Positions 8,144-17,604 are shown, numbered from the stretch's first letter. The stretch: DNA of 64,000 bases from Brevibacterium antiquum CNRZ 918 (GCF_900169145.1 NZ_FXZD01000001.1:1-64000), one strand, 5' to 3'. Numbers and translations are program-made. Notes: generated from the sequence alone by a model not told the origin.

Positions 8144-9186
8144 CGCAAGTCGCGAACGCAACATCACCGGTCGATCGACGTGCGCCTGAGGAATCGGGCG
8201 CACCGATCGACTGTGTGCTGTTCGACCTCGACGGTGTCGTCTACCACGGTCCGGACCCGATCTCCGGAGCAGTGGAGGGCATCAATGTCCTCCACGAGAA
8301 GTCCATTCCCGTCAACTATGTGACGAACAACGCCACCCGCACCGCCGAGGTGGTCGCCGAGCACATCTCCACACTGGGAATCAGCACAACAGTCGCCGAG
8401 GTGACCACCTCGGCGCAGGTGCTGGCGGGACAGCTTGCCGCACAATTTCCAACCGGGGCACCCATCTACCTGGTGGGCACAACAGGCTTGGCCGCAGCGC
8501 TGGAATCCGAGGGCCTGAGCGTCACGCGCAGCTTAGACGACGACCCCGTCGCCATCGCCCAGGGCCTCGACCCGGACATCACCTACCAGGCCATCGTGCG
8601 CGCCTGTGAGGCGATCACATCAGGCATCGAATGGTGGGCGACGAACCCCGACTTTTCGATGGTCGGGCCCAGAAGCCGGGTCCCGGGCAATGGGGCTTTC
8701 ATCGACATGCTCTCCCGACTCACAGGTGCCCAGCCGACCGTCGTCGGCAAACCCTCTCCACACATGATGGAGTTCGCGGCACACAGGATCGGAGCCAAAC
8801 GACCCCTCATGGTCGGAGACCGCCTCGACACGGATATCGAAGGCGGCAACTCGGCGGGTTTCGAAACCGCTCTCGTCCTCACCGGCGTCCACGACATTCA
8901 TGACGCCTTGCAAGCACGTCCTGGTCTGCGCCCCACCTACATCCTGCCGAGCCTGCGCGGCCTGCCGAGACTCATCGCCGACAGTGCCCAGTCGAGCCCC
9001 CGGCCTACTGCTCAGGGGACGCACGGAGCCGGGGACTGGCGAATCGTCGATGGCGAACTGCGCCTGGACGAATCGGCCCACCTTGAGGCCTCCGTCGTCC
9101 AGGACGCACTCCGATTAGCATGGGAGGCGATGGACCGCGGCGACGACGTGGCTCCAGGGAATCTGCCACGGAGGATCCATGACTGA
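8140..9186 (+). CDS. HAD-IIA family phosphatase, Rv1692-like (glycerol-3-phosphate phosphatase candidate)
   Basis: A cytosolic HAD-superfamily hydrolase of 348 residues. The nucleophile motif DLDGVVYH is at residues 29-36, with Asp29 and Asp31 as nucleophile and acid/base. VTNNATRTA supplies motif II, and VGKPSPHMM and VGDRLDTDIEGG supply motifs III and IV. The large cap between motifs II and III is typical of the NagD/HAD-IIA group. The M. tuberculosis gene in the same position, Rv1692, is reported as a glycerol-3-phosphate phosphatase, so the same role is a fair guess; other phosphosugars are possible. It starts with GTG overlapping the previous stop (GTGA) and overlaps the next gene by 8 bases. 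Confidence 0.85.
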   Translation: MTQVANATSPVDRRAPEESGAPIDCVLFDLDGVVYHGPDPISGAVEGINVLHEKSIPVNYVTNNATRTAEVVAEHISTLGISTTVAEVTTSAQVLAGQLAAQFPTGAPIYLVGTTGLAAALESEGLSVTRSLDDDPVAIAQGLDPDITYQAIVRACEAITSGIEWWATNPDFSMVGPRSRVPGNGAFIDMLSRLTGAQPTVVGKPSPHMMEFAAHRIGAKRPLMVGDRLDTDIEGGNSAGFETALVLTGVHDIHDALQARPGLRPTYILPSLRGLPRLIADSAQSSPRPTAQGTHGAGDWRIVDGELRLDESAHLEASVVQDALRLAWEAMDRGDDVAPGNLPRRIHD

Positions 9187-9382
9187 ACCGATGCACGAAC
9201 CACAGCAGACCGTCGGACCGAACCAGGCCGCTGCACCCACACCAGCCTCCGTCAATGGTGATGTGCCGGTCGAAACCTGGCGCCGCAACCTTGTGCAGAT
9301 CAGTGAAGCCCCAGGCGCCGAACGACACGGACTCCTGTCCACCCTCCTTGATGACCTCGACTCACAGGTGAGTTCATTGTGA
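9179..9382 (+). CDS. Small conserved protein between HAD phosphatase and tlyA (Rv1693 position)
   Basis: A 67-residue protein, rich in Pro, Gln and Ala for the first 25 residues, then a short helical-looking segment (WRRNLVQIS, LLSTLLDDLDSQVSSL). It has no known domain. It overlaps the upstream gene by 8 bases and tlyA by 4 (GTGA), a layout that strongly supports it being translated. A similarly small gene sits at this position in M. tuberculosis (Rv1693). Function is unknown. Confidence 0.7.
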   Translation: MTEPMHEPQQTVGPNQAAAPTPASVNGDVPVETWRRNLVQISEAPGAERHGLLSTLLDDLDSQVSSL

Positions 9383-10182
9383 GCCGACTCGATCGTGAAC
9401 TGGTCGAACGGGAACTGATCGCCACACGCTCCCGTGCGGCACGGGAGATCGCTGCCGGACGGGTCAGCGTCAACGGCAGAGCAGCCGTGAAGCCCTCTCT
9501 GGACGTGACCGACGCCGACGAGCTCACGGTCACGGAACCCGACCCCTGGGTGGCGCGCAGCGCACACAAACTCCTCGGTGCCCTCGACTCCTTCTCCATC
9601 GCCGACTTCGCAGGCAGTACCGCGCTCGACGCCGGTGCCTCCACCGGCGGCTTCACCCAGGTCCTCCTGCACCGGGGAGCGAAAGAGGTGTGGGCCGTCG
9701 ATGTCGGGCACGATCAATTCGACTCAGGACTCCGGCAGGACCCACGAGTCCGTGTCCGGGAGGGCCTCAACCTACGCGAACTGGGCAGTTCCGACGTGCC
9801 ACAGGTCGATGTGGTCGTCGCCGACGTGTCATTCATCTCCCTGCGTCTGCTCTTGGCTCCTCTGCTGGCAGCCACACTGTCCACCGGTGAACTGCTGCTC
9901 ATGGTCAAGCCCCAGTTCGAACTCGCCCGGGGCGCACTGGATAAGCACGGCGTCGTGTCAACAGTGGGCAACCGACGTCGGGCCCTTGACTCCGTCCTCG
10001 ACAGCATTGCCGAACATGAGGCTCGCGTGATCGACATCGCGGCCTCCGTGCTCCCCGGGCCCAGCGGAAACCGGGAGTACTTCCTGCGTGTTCGACCAGG
10101 GAAAACACGAACCGAGTCCGATAGGCTCAATGAGGCAGACATCGCAGCCCATCTGGACCAGATCATGAGAGGAGAGCCGTGA
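9379..10182 (+). CDS. tlyA: TlyA family rRNA (cytidine-2'-O)-methyltransferase
   Basis: Predicted to 2'-O-methylate cytidines in 16S and 23S rRNA using S-adenosylmethionine; in mycobacteria loss of TlyA gives capreomycin resistance. An N-terminal S4 RNA-binding domain spans about residues 1-62 (LIATRSRAAREIAAGRVSVN). An FtsJ-like methyltransferase domain follows, with the SAM motif LDAGASTGGFT near residue 75 and VVADVSFISLR near 145. Its 267 residues match family size. It starts at GTG 9379 and its stop overlaps nadK by 4 bases. It is a translation-related gene in a housekeeping run, with nothing odd in it. Confidence 0.93.
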   Translation: MSRLDRELVERELIATRSRAAREIAAGRVSVNGRAAVKPSLDVTDADELTVTEPDPWVARSAHKLLGALDSFSIADFAGSTALDAGASTGGFTQVLLHRGAKEVWAVDVGHDQFDSGLRQDPRVRVREGLNLRELGSSDVPQVDVVVADVSFISLRLLLAPLLAATLSTGELLLMVKPQFELARGALDKHGVVSTVGNRRRALDSVLDSIAEHEARVIDIAASVLPGPSGNREYFLRVRPGKTRTESDRLNEADIAAHLDQIMRGEP

Positions 10183-11120
10183 GCCGACACATCATGGTGC
10201 TGCTGCACCCTCAGCGCGAGGAATCAGCAGTGGCAGCAGTGAGCGTGTGGAAGGCGCTCCTCGATGACGGGATCATCCCGGTCGTCCTCGACGAAGAAGT
10301 CCTCGACTTCGCCGCGCGCAGTTCCCACGCCGACGTCCAGAGGGATCTCCTCAGCCGCTGCGAGGTCATCGGCCCGGCCGAGCTCGCGATCTGGAAGACC
10401 AGATGCGAACTCGTCATCGTCCTCGGCGGTGACGGCACTATCCTGCGGGCAGCCGAACGCTTCCATGGTTCCGGGGTCCCGCTGATGGGCATCAATCTCG
10501 GACATGTGGGTTTCCTTGCCGAGAGTGAACGAGAAGACCTCGCCGAGGCGGTCCATCGCGCCTCCCAGCGTGACTACCTGGTAGAGGAGCGCCTCGCCCT
10601 GGACGTGACCGTCTGGCATGAGGGGGAGGCGATCTACAACGCCTGGGCCCTCAACGAGGCCACAATCGAGAAGACGTCCAAGGCACGCATGATCGATGTC
10701 GTCCTCGGCGTCGACGCTCGACCGGTGTCGTCGTTCGGCTGCGACGGGGTCATCCTGGCCACACCCACAGGTTCGACCGCATATGCGTTCTCCGTCGGCG
10801 GCCCCATCGTCTGGCCCGAGGTCGAAGCACTGCTGCTCATCCCCATCTCAGCCCACGCCCTGTTCACCGAACCGCTCGTCGTCAACCCCGACTCCCGCCT
10901 CGGCGTCGAAATCTCTCCTGGCAATCCTGACTTCGCCGCAGTCCTGTGGTGTGACGGTCGCAGAGCCCTGGAACTGCCCGCCGGGGCACGGATCGAAGCC
11001 AAGCGTTCACGGTCGCCGATCAAGCTGGCCCGACTTCACAAGGGTCCCTTCACCGATCGATTGGTGGCGAAGTTCCGACTGCCCGTCTCCGGTTGGCGGG
11101 GACCGATCGAGGAGGCGTAG
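10179..11120 (+). CDS. nadK: NAD kinase
   Basis: Phosphorylates NAD+ to NADP+ in the cytosol. The catalytic GGDGT loop is at about residues 86-90, followed by NLGHVGFLAE. The second family block includes TPTGSTAYAFSVGGPI, the nucleotide-binding segment, and the C-terminal VLWCDGRRALELP segment is present. At 313 residues it is complete. The start is GTG 10179 with a GAGAGGAGAG ribosome binding site and a 4-base overlap with tlyA; recN follows immediately after its stop. The order tlyA-nadK-recN is conserved in many Gram-positive bacteria. Confidence 0.95.
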   Translation: MSRHIMVLLHPQREESAVAAVSVWKALLDDGIIPVVLDEEVLDFAARSSHADVQRDLLSRCEVIGPAELAIWKTRCELVIVLGGDGTILRAAERFHGSGVPLMGINLGHVGFLAESEREDLAEAVHRASQRDYLVEERLALDVTVWHEGEAIYNAWALNEATIEKTSKARMIDVVLGVDARPVSSFGCDGVILATPTGSTAYAFSVGGPIVWPEVEALLLIPISAHALFTEPLVVNPDSRLGVEISPGNPDFAAVLWCDGRRALELPAGARIEAKRSRSPIKLARLHKGPFTDRLVAKFRLPVSGWRGPIEEA

Positions 11121-12824
11121 ATGATTTCCGAACTGAGGATCTCCCACCTCGGCGTGATCGCCGAAGCAGAGGTCGAACTCTCCACGGGCTTCACCGTCGT
11201 GACCGGTGAGACCGGTGCCGGTAAGACGATGTTCGTCTCCGCGCTGAGCCTGCTCATGGGCCGCAAGGTCGGTGCAGGTGTGGTTCGCAAAGGTGCTGAG
11301 AAGGCCGAGGTCGAAGGCATCTTCTCCGCCGTCACCGACTCCGTGCGCTCCCGCATCGAAGAGGCCGGAGGCAGCGCCGAGGATGAAGCCATCATCTCCC
11401 GCACCGTGGCACAGAAGGGTCGCGCCCGCGCCACCGCCGGAGGACGCACCGTCCCCATCTCCGTGCTGACCGAGATCTCCGACGAGCTCATCACCCTGCA
11501 CGGACAGTCCGAACAGCTGCGACTCAAAGGCCCCGCCCAACAGCGGCAGCTGCTCGACGCAGCCGGAGGGCCCGAACTCGCGGCAGTGGCCGACACCTAC
11601 CACGCGGCATTTGAGAACTGGCGTGAGACTCAGGCCCGAGTCGCGCGGATCAAGGACAGCACCGCGGCCAGGCGGGAACGGATCCTGTGGCTGAACGGCT
11701 GTCTGGAAGCCATCGACAAGGTCCGCCCGATCCCAGGTGAAGACGAGGCCCTGACCGCACAGGCCGCGAAACTCGGTGCCGCGGCTGAGATCACGCAGGC
11801 CGTCGGCAGTGCCCACGACCTCCTCCTCGGCAGCGAACTCGACGATGCCGGCGCCGCAGTCGACCACGTCCACCAGGCGATCAGCGCCTTGTCCGACGTG
11901 GAATCTGCGGACCCGGAACTGGCTCGCATCAAAGCCGCCCTCAACGACGCGGTCCTGCGTCTCTCCGATTCAGCCGCGGAGCTCAGCTCCTACCTCACCG
12001 GATTCGACGAGCTGGGGGAGATCTCACTCGAAGACACCGAAGCTCGCAGAGCCGAACTTGGTTCACTGGCAGCCTACGGGCAGGACGTGGCCGAAGTCCT
12101 CGACTTCGAAACACGCTCTGCTCAGGAGCTGGCTGAGCTCGAAGCCGATGACCGCGACCTCGGGCGCCTCGACGCCGAACTGGACGAGGCACGCAACGCC
12201 ATGGAAGCTGCCGGCAGCGCCCTGACCGAGATCAGAGCCGCGACTGCCACATCCTTCTCCCGCGCCGTGAGCGCAGAGCTTGCGGCCCTGTCGATGCCGA
12301 AGGCCCAGGTGACCTTCGAACTCACCGAACGGGAACCCACGGCCCACGGCTGCGACGATGTGCGCCTCACCTTCGCCCCGCACGATTCTTCAGTCGGTGA
12401 CGATATCGGCAAGGTCGCCAGCGGTGGTGAGCTCTCACGAGTGATGCTCGCCATCGAAGTCGTCCGCGCGGCGGGGGAGGCCATCCCCACCTACGTCTTC
12501 GACGAAGTCGACGCCGGTGTCGGGGGAAAGGCCGCCATCGAGATCGGTCGTCGCCTCGCGAAGCTGGCTGAGAACGCGCAGGTCATCGTCGTCACCCATC
12601 TGCCTCAGGTCGCAGCCTGGGCCGACACCCACGTCACCATTGTCAAGGACGACGACGCCGAGACCGTGAAGTCCGGGGTCAGGAAACTCAGCGAAGACGA
12701 ACGGGTCATCGAACTCTCGCGGATGCTCGCCGGAATGGAGGACTCCTCCTCGGCGAAGGCCCATGCGGCCGAACTCCTCGACTCAGCACGGCAGGTCAAG
12801 ACCGGCTCGGTGGCGCTGACATGA
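11121..12824 (+). CDS. recN: DNA repair protein RecN
   Basis: An SMC-like ATPase that acts early in double-strand break repair by gathering DNA ends. Walker A GETGAGKT is at residues 29-36. A long central region rich in Ala, Glu and Leu is the coiled coil (about residues 150-400). The C-terminal half carries the ABC signature VASGGELSRVM and Walker B VFDEVDAGVGG. At 567 residues it is full length. It begins at ATG 11121, directly abutting the nadK stop, with GGAGG upstream. SOS control is common for recN, but I did not find a convincing LexA box here. Confidence 0.95.
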   Translation: MISELRISHLGVIAEAEVELSTGFTVVTGETGAGKTMFVSALSLLMGRKVGAGVVRKGAEKAEVEGIFSAVTDSVRSRIEEAGGSAEDEAIISRTVAQKGRARATAGGRTVPISVLTEISDELITLHGQSEQLRLKGPAQQRQLLDAAGGPELAAVADTYHAAFENWRETQARVARIKDSTAARRERILWLNGCLEAIDKVRPIPGEDEALTAQAAKLGAAAEITQAVGSAHDLLLGSELDDAGAAVDHVHQAISALSDVESADPELARIKAALNDAVLRLSDSAAELSSYLTGFDELGEISLEDTEARRAELGSLAAYGQDVAEVLDFETRSAQELAELEADDRDLGRLDAELDEARNAMEAAGSALTEIRAATATSFSRAVSAELAALSMPKAQVTFELTEREPTAHGCDDVRLTFAPHDSSVGDDIGKVASGGELSRVMLAIEVVRAAGEAIPTYVFDEVDAGVGGKAAIEIGRRLAKLAENAQVIVVTHLPQVAAWADTHVTIVKDDDAETVKSGVRKLSEDERVIELSRMLAGMEDSSSAKAHAAELLDSARQVKTGSVALT

Positions 12825-12839
12825 GAGAATGGGCGGACC

Positions 12840-14078
12840 ATGAAAGCGCGTAGAACCCGGGAGAAGCCCACAGTCCCGACCAGGTCGGGCCCGGCTCCAG
12901 CCAGGCTCGATCGGCGGACGAAAGACCTCACCAAGCGTTTGAGCGCAGGCGATATCGCGGTCATCAAACACGCCGACATCGACCGGGTCTCCGCCGAAGC
13001 ACTCGTTGGCTGCAAACCCGCGGCAGTCATCAACGCGGACAAGTCGATCTCCGGCCGGTACCCCAACCTGGGACCGGGAATCATCATCGACGCCGGAATC
13101 CCTCTCATCGACGCCACCGGTCCGGAGATCTTCGACTTAGTCGAGGAGAACTCCCAGATCAGCATTGCCGACGACACGGTGTTCCTCGACGAGACAGAGA
13201 TCGCCACCGGCATCGTCCAGACCTCGGAGTCGATCGCGGAGGACATGCACGAAGCCGAAGCCGGAATGAACTCCGTGCTCGTGGACTTCGTCGACAACAC
13301 GATCGAATACATCCGCAAGGACTCAGACCTGCTCTCGGCCGAACTCGTCGTTCCCGAGGTGGCCACGAAGTTCGAGGACCGACACGTCCTCATCGTCGTC
13401 CGCGGCTACCACTACAAAGAGGACCTCGCGATCCTCGGTTCCTACATTCGGGAATATCGCCCGCTCCTCGTCGGCGTCGACGGTGGAGCCGACGCCATCA
13501 TCGAAGCCGGATACAAGCCCGACATGATCGTTGGGGACATGGACTCCGTCTCCGACACCGCGCTGACCTCCGGTGCGGAGATCGTCGTCCACGCCTACCG
13601 GGACGGAAACGCGCCCGGAACTGAGCGCGTCCATTCCCTGGGCGTCGACTGTGTGGCCTTCGCCGCCTCGGGCACCAGTGAGGATATCGCGATGCTCCTC
13701 GCCGACGATAAGGGTGCCAGCCTGATCGTGGCCGTGGGCACACACGACACCGTCATGGAGTTCCTCGATAAGGGCCGCAAGGGCATGGCCTCGACATTCA
13801 TCACGCGATTGCGGGTGGGCTCGAAGCTCATCGACGCCAAAGGCGTCTCACTGCTGTACCGACAGAGGATCTCCAGCCTGCAGCTGAGCGTCCTGATCAT
13901 CGCAGGCCTCGTCGCACTCGGCGTGGCCCTGTTTGCGACCGCGGCCGGGCAGACCCTCATCGGGCTCATCGGAGCCCAACTCGACGGAGTCTTCGGATGG
14001 TTCGGCTCCCTGTTCGGCGGCGACCCCGCTGCATCGTTAGAATCTGCCAGCATCTTCCAAGGACTGACCAGTGATTGA
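12840..14078 (+). CDS. steA: SteA-like protein (Rv1697 family), cytokinesis/cell separation
   Basis: A 412-residue protein matching the gene between recN and mctB/steB in actinobacteria. The central part has a thiamin pyrophosphokinase-like fold, with GVDGGAD near residue 219 and MIVGDMDSVSD near 234. A single hydrophobic segment near residues 345-370 anchors the C-terminus. In Corynebacterium glutamicum, SteA and SteB have been reported to work together in cell separation and peptidoglycan hydrolase control. Here the downstream steB-like gene overlaps it by 8 bases, supporting a joint role. No thiamin gene is nearby, so true thiamin pyrophosphokinase activity is unlikely. Confidence 0.85.
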   Translation: MKARRTREKPTVPTRSGPAPARLDRRTKDLTKRLSAGDIAVIKHADIDRVSAEALVGCKPAAVINADKSISGRYPNLGPGIIIDAGIPLIDATGPEIFDLVEENSQISIADDTVFLDETEIATGIVQTSESIAEDMHEAEAGMNSVLVDFVDNTIEYIRKDSDLLSAELVVPEVATKFEDRHVLIVVRGYHYKEDLAILGSYIREYRPLLVGVDGGADAIIEAGYKPDMIVGDMDSVSDTALTSGAEIVVHAYRDGNAPGTERVHSLGVDCVAFAASGTSEDIAMLLADDKGASLIVAVGTHDTVMEFLDKGRKGMASTFITRLRVGSKLIDAKGVSLLYRQRISSLQLSVLIIAGLVALGVALFATAAGQTLIGLIGAQLDGVFGWFGSLFGGDPAASLESASIFQGLTSD

Positions 14079-15021
14079 TTTTCGTTACCATCTTGTCTCT
14101 CTCGTCTCGGTGTTTCTCGCCCTGGCGGTGGGAATCGTGCTGGGCGCTGGACCCCTGAAGGAGCCGATCGGTGAGTCGCTGCAGAGCCAGGTCGACTCAC
14201 TGCGTGCAGACCGCGACGATCTGCGCGCGAAGATCGAGGCAGCCAACGGCAATATCGACAAGCAGAACGACTTCGTGACCTCTGCGGCCCCTGAGCTCAT
14301 CGGCGACACGTTGAAGGGCGAAGACGTCAGCATCATCAGCGCTCCGAAGGCCGACTCCGAGCAGGTCGAAGAGATCACCAACCGAATCAAGGAAGCTGGC
14401 GGGACGATCGGCGGCGACGTCTCCTTCGTGGACAGCACCCTGTCACTGGCCGACTCCACAGCCTTCCTCACGACCTTGCGAGACCTGGTGCCGAGTCTGC
14501 CCAAAGACGATTCCACAGCGATGCGATCCGCGCTCGTCATCGCAATGACCGGCAACGCCTCGATGCTCGAAAAAGGCAAGGATCGCGTCGCGGCAGAGAA
14601 GAAATCCTCCGCTCTCTTCGACGCCTTCGTCGATGCGGGTCGCCTGCGCACCGACACCGACCACAAGCCGACCTCGCTCTTCGTCGTCATCGACGACGAG
14701 AACTCGACGCTCGCCGACGACACAGAGCCCAGCCCGGAGGCCACCGACGACAAAGCCACACGCACCCTCATCACCGACTTCATCAATTCGCTGACATCGG
14801 AGTCGACGTCGGTGGTCGTGGCAGGAGACGCCGGCTCGGCCCAGAACGGGCTCGTCTCGGTCCTCCGGACCGAGAAATCGCGGGCCAGCACCGTCGACGG
14901 ACTCGGACTGGGTGCAGGTGCGGTCATCACCGTCCGGGCGCTTGCCGCAGGCGTGGCCGGGACTCACGGCCACTACGGATTCTCCGACGATGCCGAAGAG
15001 ATCATGCCAGGGAAGGACTGA
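14071..15021 (+). CDS. steB: SteB/MctB-family membrane protein (annotated elsewhere as copper transporter)
   Basis: The N-terminus has the family hallmark FRYHLVSLVSVFLALAVGIV, giving one membrane segment at about residues 8-27. A predicted coiled coil follows (about 35-75), then an extracytoplasmic alpha/beta domain of 316 residues total. The M. tuberculosis homologue Rv1698 (MctB) was linked to copper handling, and the corynebacterial homologue SteB to cell separation with SteA. The overlap with the steA-like gene and the wall-assembly genes downstream favour the second role here. The start is GTG 14071, preceded by AAGGA. The copper role cannot be excluded. Confidence 0.85.
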   Translation: MIDFRYHLVSLVSVFLALAVGIVLGAGPLKEPIGESLQSQVDSLRADRDDLRAKIEAANGNIDKQNDFVTSAAPELIGDTLKGEDVSIISAPKADSEQVEEITNRIKEAGGTIGGDVSFVDSTLSLADSTAFLTTLRDLVPSLPKDDSTAMRSALVIAMTGNASMLEKGKDRVAAEKKSSALFDAFVDAGRLRTDTDHKPTSLFVVIDDENSTLADDTEPSPEATDDKATRTLITDFINSLTSESTSVVVAGDAGSAQNGLVSVLRTEKSRASTVDGLGLGAGAVITVRALAAGVAGTHGHYGFSDDAEEIMPGKD

Positions 15022-15022
15022 G

Positions 15023-15892
15023 ATGATCCGCTCACTTGTCAGCTCCGCCGTCGCCGGCCTCCTCGGGTACACGGCGACCAGGGCCATCCTGACCTCGAAG
15101 CTGCGCACACACGAGAAGGTCGTGCGCACGAACCATGCCGGCGATGACGTCTCGCTCGTCGAAGGACCCGCGGTCACTGCGGGACTGGTCGCAGGCAGCC
15201 TCCTCATCGAAGCACCACGGCAACGCGCTGCGACCCTGCTGGTGACCACCGTCGCCGGCGGTTTGGGCGCGGTTGATGACTTCCTCGAATCCGGTGGCTC
15301 GAAGGGTCTGCGCGGCCACCTCAGCGCCCTGGCCCATGGTCAGATCACGACCGGCGGGATCAAGGTCATCGGAATCCCCCTGGCCTCGATCGCCGCCGCG
15401 ACGATTCTGCGGACCGGCAGAAGCAGCCACGGGCCGTTCTTGTCGAGGGCAACGACGCCGAACCAGACCTGGTTGGGCTCCACGGTCGACGTCGTCGTCA
15501 CCGGGGGAGTCATCGCCGGCACAGCGAACCTGTTCAACCTGCTCGACCTGCGCCCCGGACGCGCACTCAAAGCGGGCCTGCTGACGCTGGCCTTCATGCC
15601 GCACAAGCACGGCCTGACGTGGGCGCCCAGCGCGGCCATCGCCGGGTCCAGTGCGGCGGCGTGGCCAGACGATCTCGACGGTGCGGTGATGCTCGGTGAC
15701 ACCGGTGCCAACGCCCTCGGAGCCGCATTGGGCACGATCGTCGCTGAAAATTCGACTGCCACGCAGCGTGGCCTGGTTCTGTCCGGCCTGGTCGGTCTCA
15801 CCCTGCTGAGTGAGAAGGTCTCGTTCACCTCGATCATCGAATCCACCCCCGGACTGCGTGAGATCGACGCCTTCGGACGCGAGACCGTGTGA
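15023..15892 (+). CDS. MraY/WecA-like polyprenyl-phosphate phosphoglycosyltransferase homologue
   Basis: A 289-residue membrane protein that carries most signature motifs of the polyprenyl-phosphate N-acetylhexosamine-1-phosphate transferase superfamily. These are Asp85-Asp86 in LGAVDDF, N169-x-x-N-L-x-D175-x3-G179-x-A181, and GDTGANALG at 225-233. The usual C-terminal His motif is missing and the protein is shorter than MraY (about 330-360). Such enzymes join a sugar-1-phosphate to a lipid carrier on the inner membrane face. ATG 15023 lies just after the steB stop, and the last bases overlap murJ (GTGA). It could be an active transferase with its own substrate or a degenerate regulator. It is not the dcw-cluster MraY, because none of its usual neighbours is present. 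Confidence 0.7.
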   Translation: MIRSLVSSAVAGLLGYTATRAILTSKLRTHEKVVRTNHAGDDVSLVEGPAVTAGLVAGSLLIEAPRQRAATLLVTTVAGGLGAVDDFLESGGSKGLRGHLSALAHGQITTGGIKVIGIPLASIAAATILRTGRSSHGPFLSRATTPNQTWLGSTVDVVVTGGVIAGTANLFNLLDLRPGRALKAGLLTLAFMPHKHGLTWAPSAAIAGSSAAAWPDDLDGAVMLGDTGANALGAALGTIVAENSTATQRGLVLSGLVGLTLLSEKVSFTSIIESTPGLREIDAFGRETV

Positions 15893-17604
15893 GTAAGCTG
15901 GTTCGAGTCTTCGCCTCTGCGGCGCTGCTCGTCTCGGTCGTCACTCTTGCCACCCGACTCGTCGGCTTCCTCCGGTGGCTGGTGTTCTCTCCCACGGTGG
16001 GAGCCGGCACCGTCGGCACCGCTTATCAATCGGCGAACCAGGTGCCGAACATCCTCTTCGAGGTTGTCGCCGGCGGTGCCCTGGCCGGTGCCATCATTCC
16101 GCTGTTGGCGATACCGCTGGCCAGGTCGGACAAGGAGACGGCCGGCAAGATCGCCTCGGCGCTTCTGACCTGGGCCGTGTCCGTGACTCTGCCGATCAGC
16201 ATCGTTCTGGCCGTCTTCGCCGACCCGATCGCCCATCTGCTCATCAAAGACGGTGCGGAGGAACAGGCGGCGACAGCGATCTTCCTGCTGATGTTCGCGC
16301 CTCAACTCGTCCTCTACGGCATCGGCGCAGTCCTCACCGGTGTGCTCCAGGCGCATCGGAAGTTCCTCTGGCCGGCCTTCGCGCCGTTGCTCTCCAGCCT
16401 CGTCGTGATCGGCTGCTACATCGCCTACGAGACGGTCGGCGGCACCGATGAGACGTGGCGGTCCCATATCGGCTGGCTCGGTTGGGGCACCACGATCGGT
16501 GTTGCGGCCCTCGCACTGCCGCTGGCCCTGCCGATGCGTTCGACCGGTCTGAAGATCTCACCCACCTGGGCCTTTCCACCCGGAGTCGCACACCGGGCAC
16601 TGCGCCTGGCCGGTGCGGGCATGGCGGCTCTGCTTGCCCAGCAGGGTGCCGTGCTGGTGACCCTGATGCTGTCGAACCAGTCCGGCGGCAAGGGCACCTT
16701 CGTCCTCTTCAGCTACGTCAATGCGGTCTATCTCCTGCCCTATGCGGTCCTCGCGGTGACTGTGGCAACGGTGATGTTCCCCGCGCTGTCCGGGTGGGTG
16801 GGGAGAACGACCGATCCCGAATCGAGCCCCGAGGATCGCGAAGCGGCACAGGTCCGACTCCACCAGCTGACCTCGACCACCTCGGCCGTGATCATCAGCA
16901 TCGGGCTGTTGGGCACGGTGATCCTGATGAGCGCTGCAGCCTCACTGGAGACCTTCTTCACCGCCATCGATGCAGCCGGAGACCACACGGATGTGCCCTT
17001 TGCTTCGATGAGTCAGGCCATCATGGTCATGGCCCTCGCCGTCCCCGGCTGGTCCTTCGTCGCCTGGGGCACACGCGTCTTCTACGCCATGGAACGTTCC
17101 CGATACTCTGCAGCGGCGACAACGGCGGGGTGGCTCCTCGTCATCGTCGGAATGGTGCTCGCGATCCTGGTCACCGACGCCGCCGGAGATCCGGGCCGGA
17201 CCCTGGTGGCGATCTGCATCGGCTATGTCCTCGGCATGAGCGTGGCGGGTCTGTCGCTGCTCATCTCGATGCGCCGAGTGCTGGGAGCAGCCGGTCTGCA
17301 GAGAATTCTGCGCCGTGGTCTGCTGTCTCTGCTGGCTGCGACGGTGGCCTCGATCGCAGGCGTCGTCGTCACGCAGTGGTTGGCCGGCTTCTTCGGCACC
17401 GACGCATGGCCCTCGGTGGCCAATGGCGTGATCTCCGCGCTCGTCGGCTGTGCGATCTTCATCACCATCATCACATTCGACCGCAGCTACCTCACCGAGG
17501 TTCGCCGTCTGCTGTCGAATCGCCGAGGTGGTCCTGAGCAGACAACCACAGCAGATTCGCCCGCCGGGCCGACCACTGCGAGAAAGAATGAGGATGAGAG
17601 ATGA
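15889..17604 (+). CDS. murJ: MurJ/MviN-type lipid II flippase family protein
   Basis: A 571-residue polytopic membrane protein of the MOP superfamily, with about 14 hydrophobic segments. The conserved N-terminal block NILFEVVAGGALAGAIIPL near residues 50-70 is the MurJ fingerprint. MurJ flips lipid-linked peptidoglycan precursor to the outer face of the membrane. The start GTG 15889 overlaps the MraY-like gene, and a glycosyltransferase follows with a 4-base overlap. Actinobacteria often have a second MurJ near the origin (MviN with a kinase-like tail); this copy lacks such a tail. It may therefore flip lipid II or another lipid-linked glycan made by its neighbours. Confidence 0.85.
   Translation: MSKLVRVFASAALLVSVVTLATRLVGFLRWLVFSPTVGAGTVGTAYQSANQVPNILFEVVAGGALAGAIIPLLAIPLARSDKETAGKIASALLTWAVSVTLPISIVLAVFADPIAHLLIKDGAEEQAATAIFLLMFAPQLVLYGIGAVLTGVLQAHRKFLWPAFAPLLSSLVVIGCYIAYETVGGTDETWRSHIGWLGWGTTIGVAALALPLALPMRSTGLKISPTWAFPPGVAHRALRLAGAGMAALLAQQGAVLVTLMLSNQSGGKGTFVLFSYVNAVYLLPYAVLAVTVATVMFPALSGWVGRTTDPESSPEDREAAQVRLHQLTSTTSAVIISIGLLGTVILMSAAASLETFFTAIDAAGDHTDVPFASMSQAIMVMALAVPGWSFVAWGTRVFYAMERSRYSAAATTAGWLLVIVGMVLAILVTDAAGDPGRTLVAICIGYVLGMSVAGLSLLISMRRVLGAAGLQRILRRGLLSLLAATVASIAGVVVTQWLAGFFGTDAWPSVANGVISALVGCAIFITIITFDRSYLTEVRRLLSNRRGGPEQTTTADSPAGPTTARKNEDER

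Noticed and set aside
12840-14078. Thiamin pyrophosphokinase
   Set aside because: The TPK-like fold is shared by SteA, the protein is longer, has a membrane anchor, and the neighbourhood is recN/steB and not thiamin genes.
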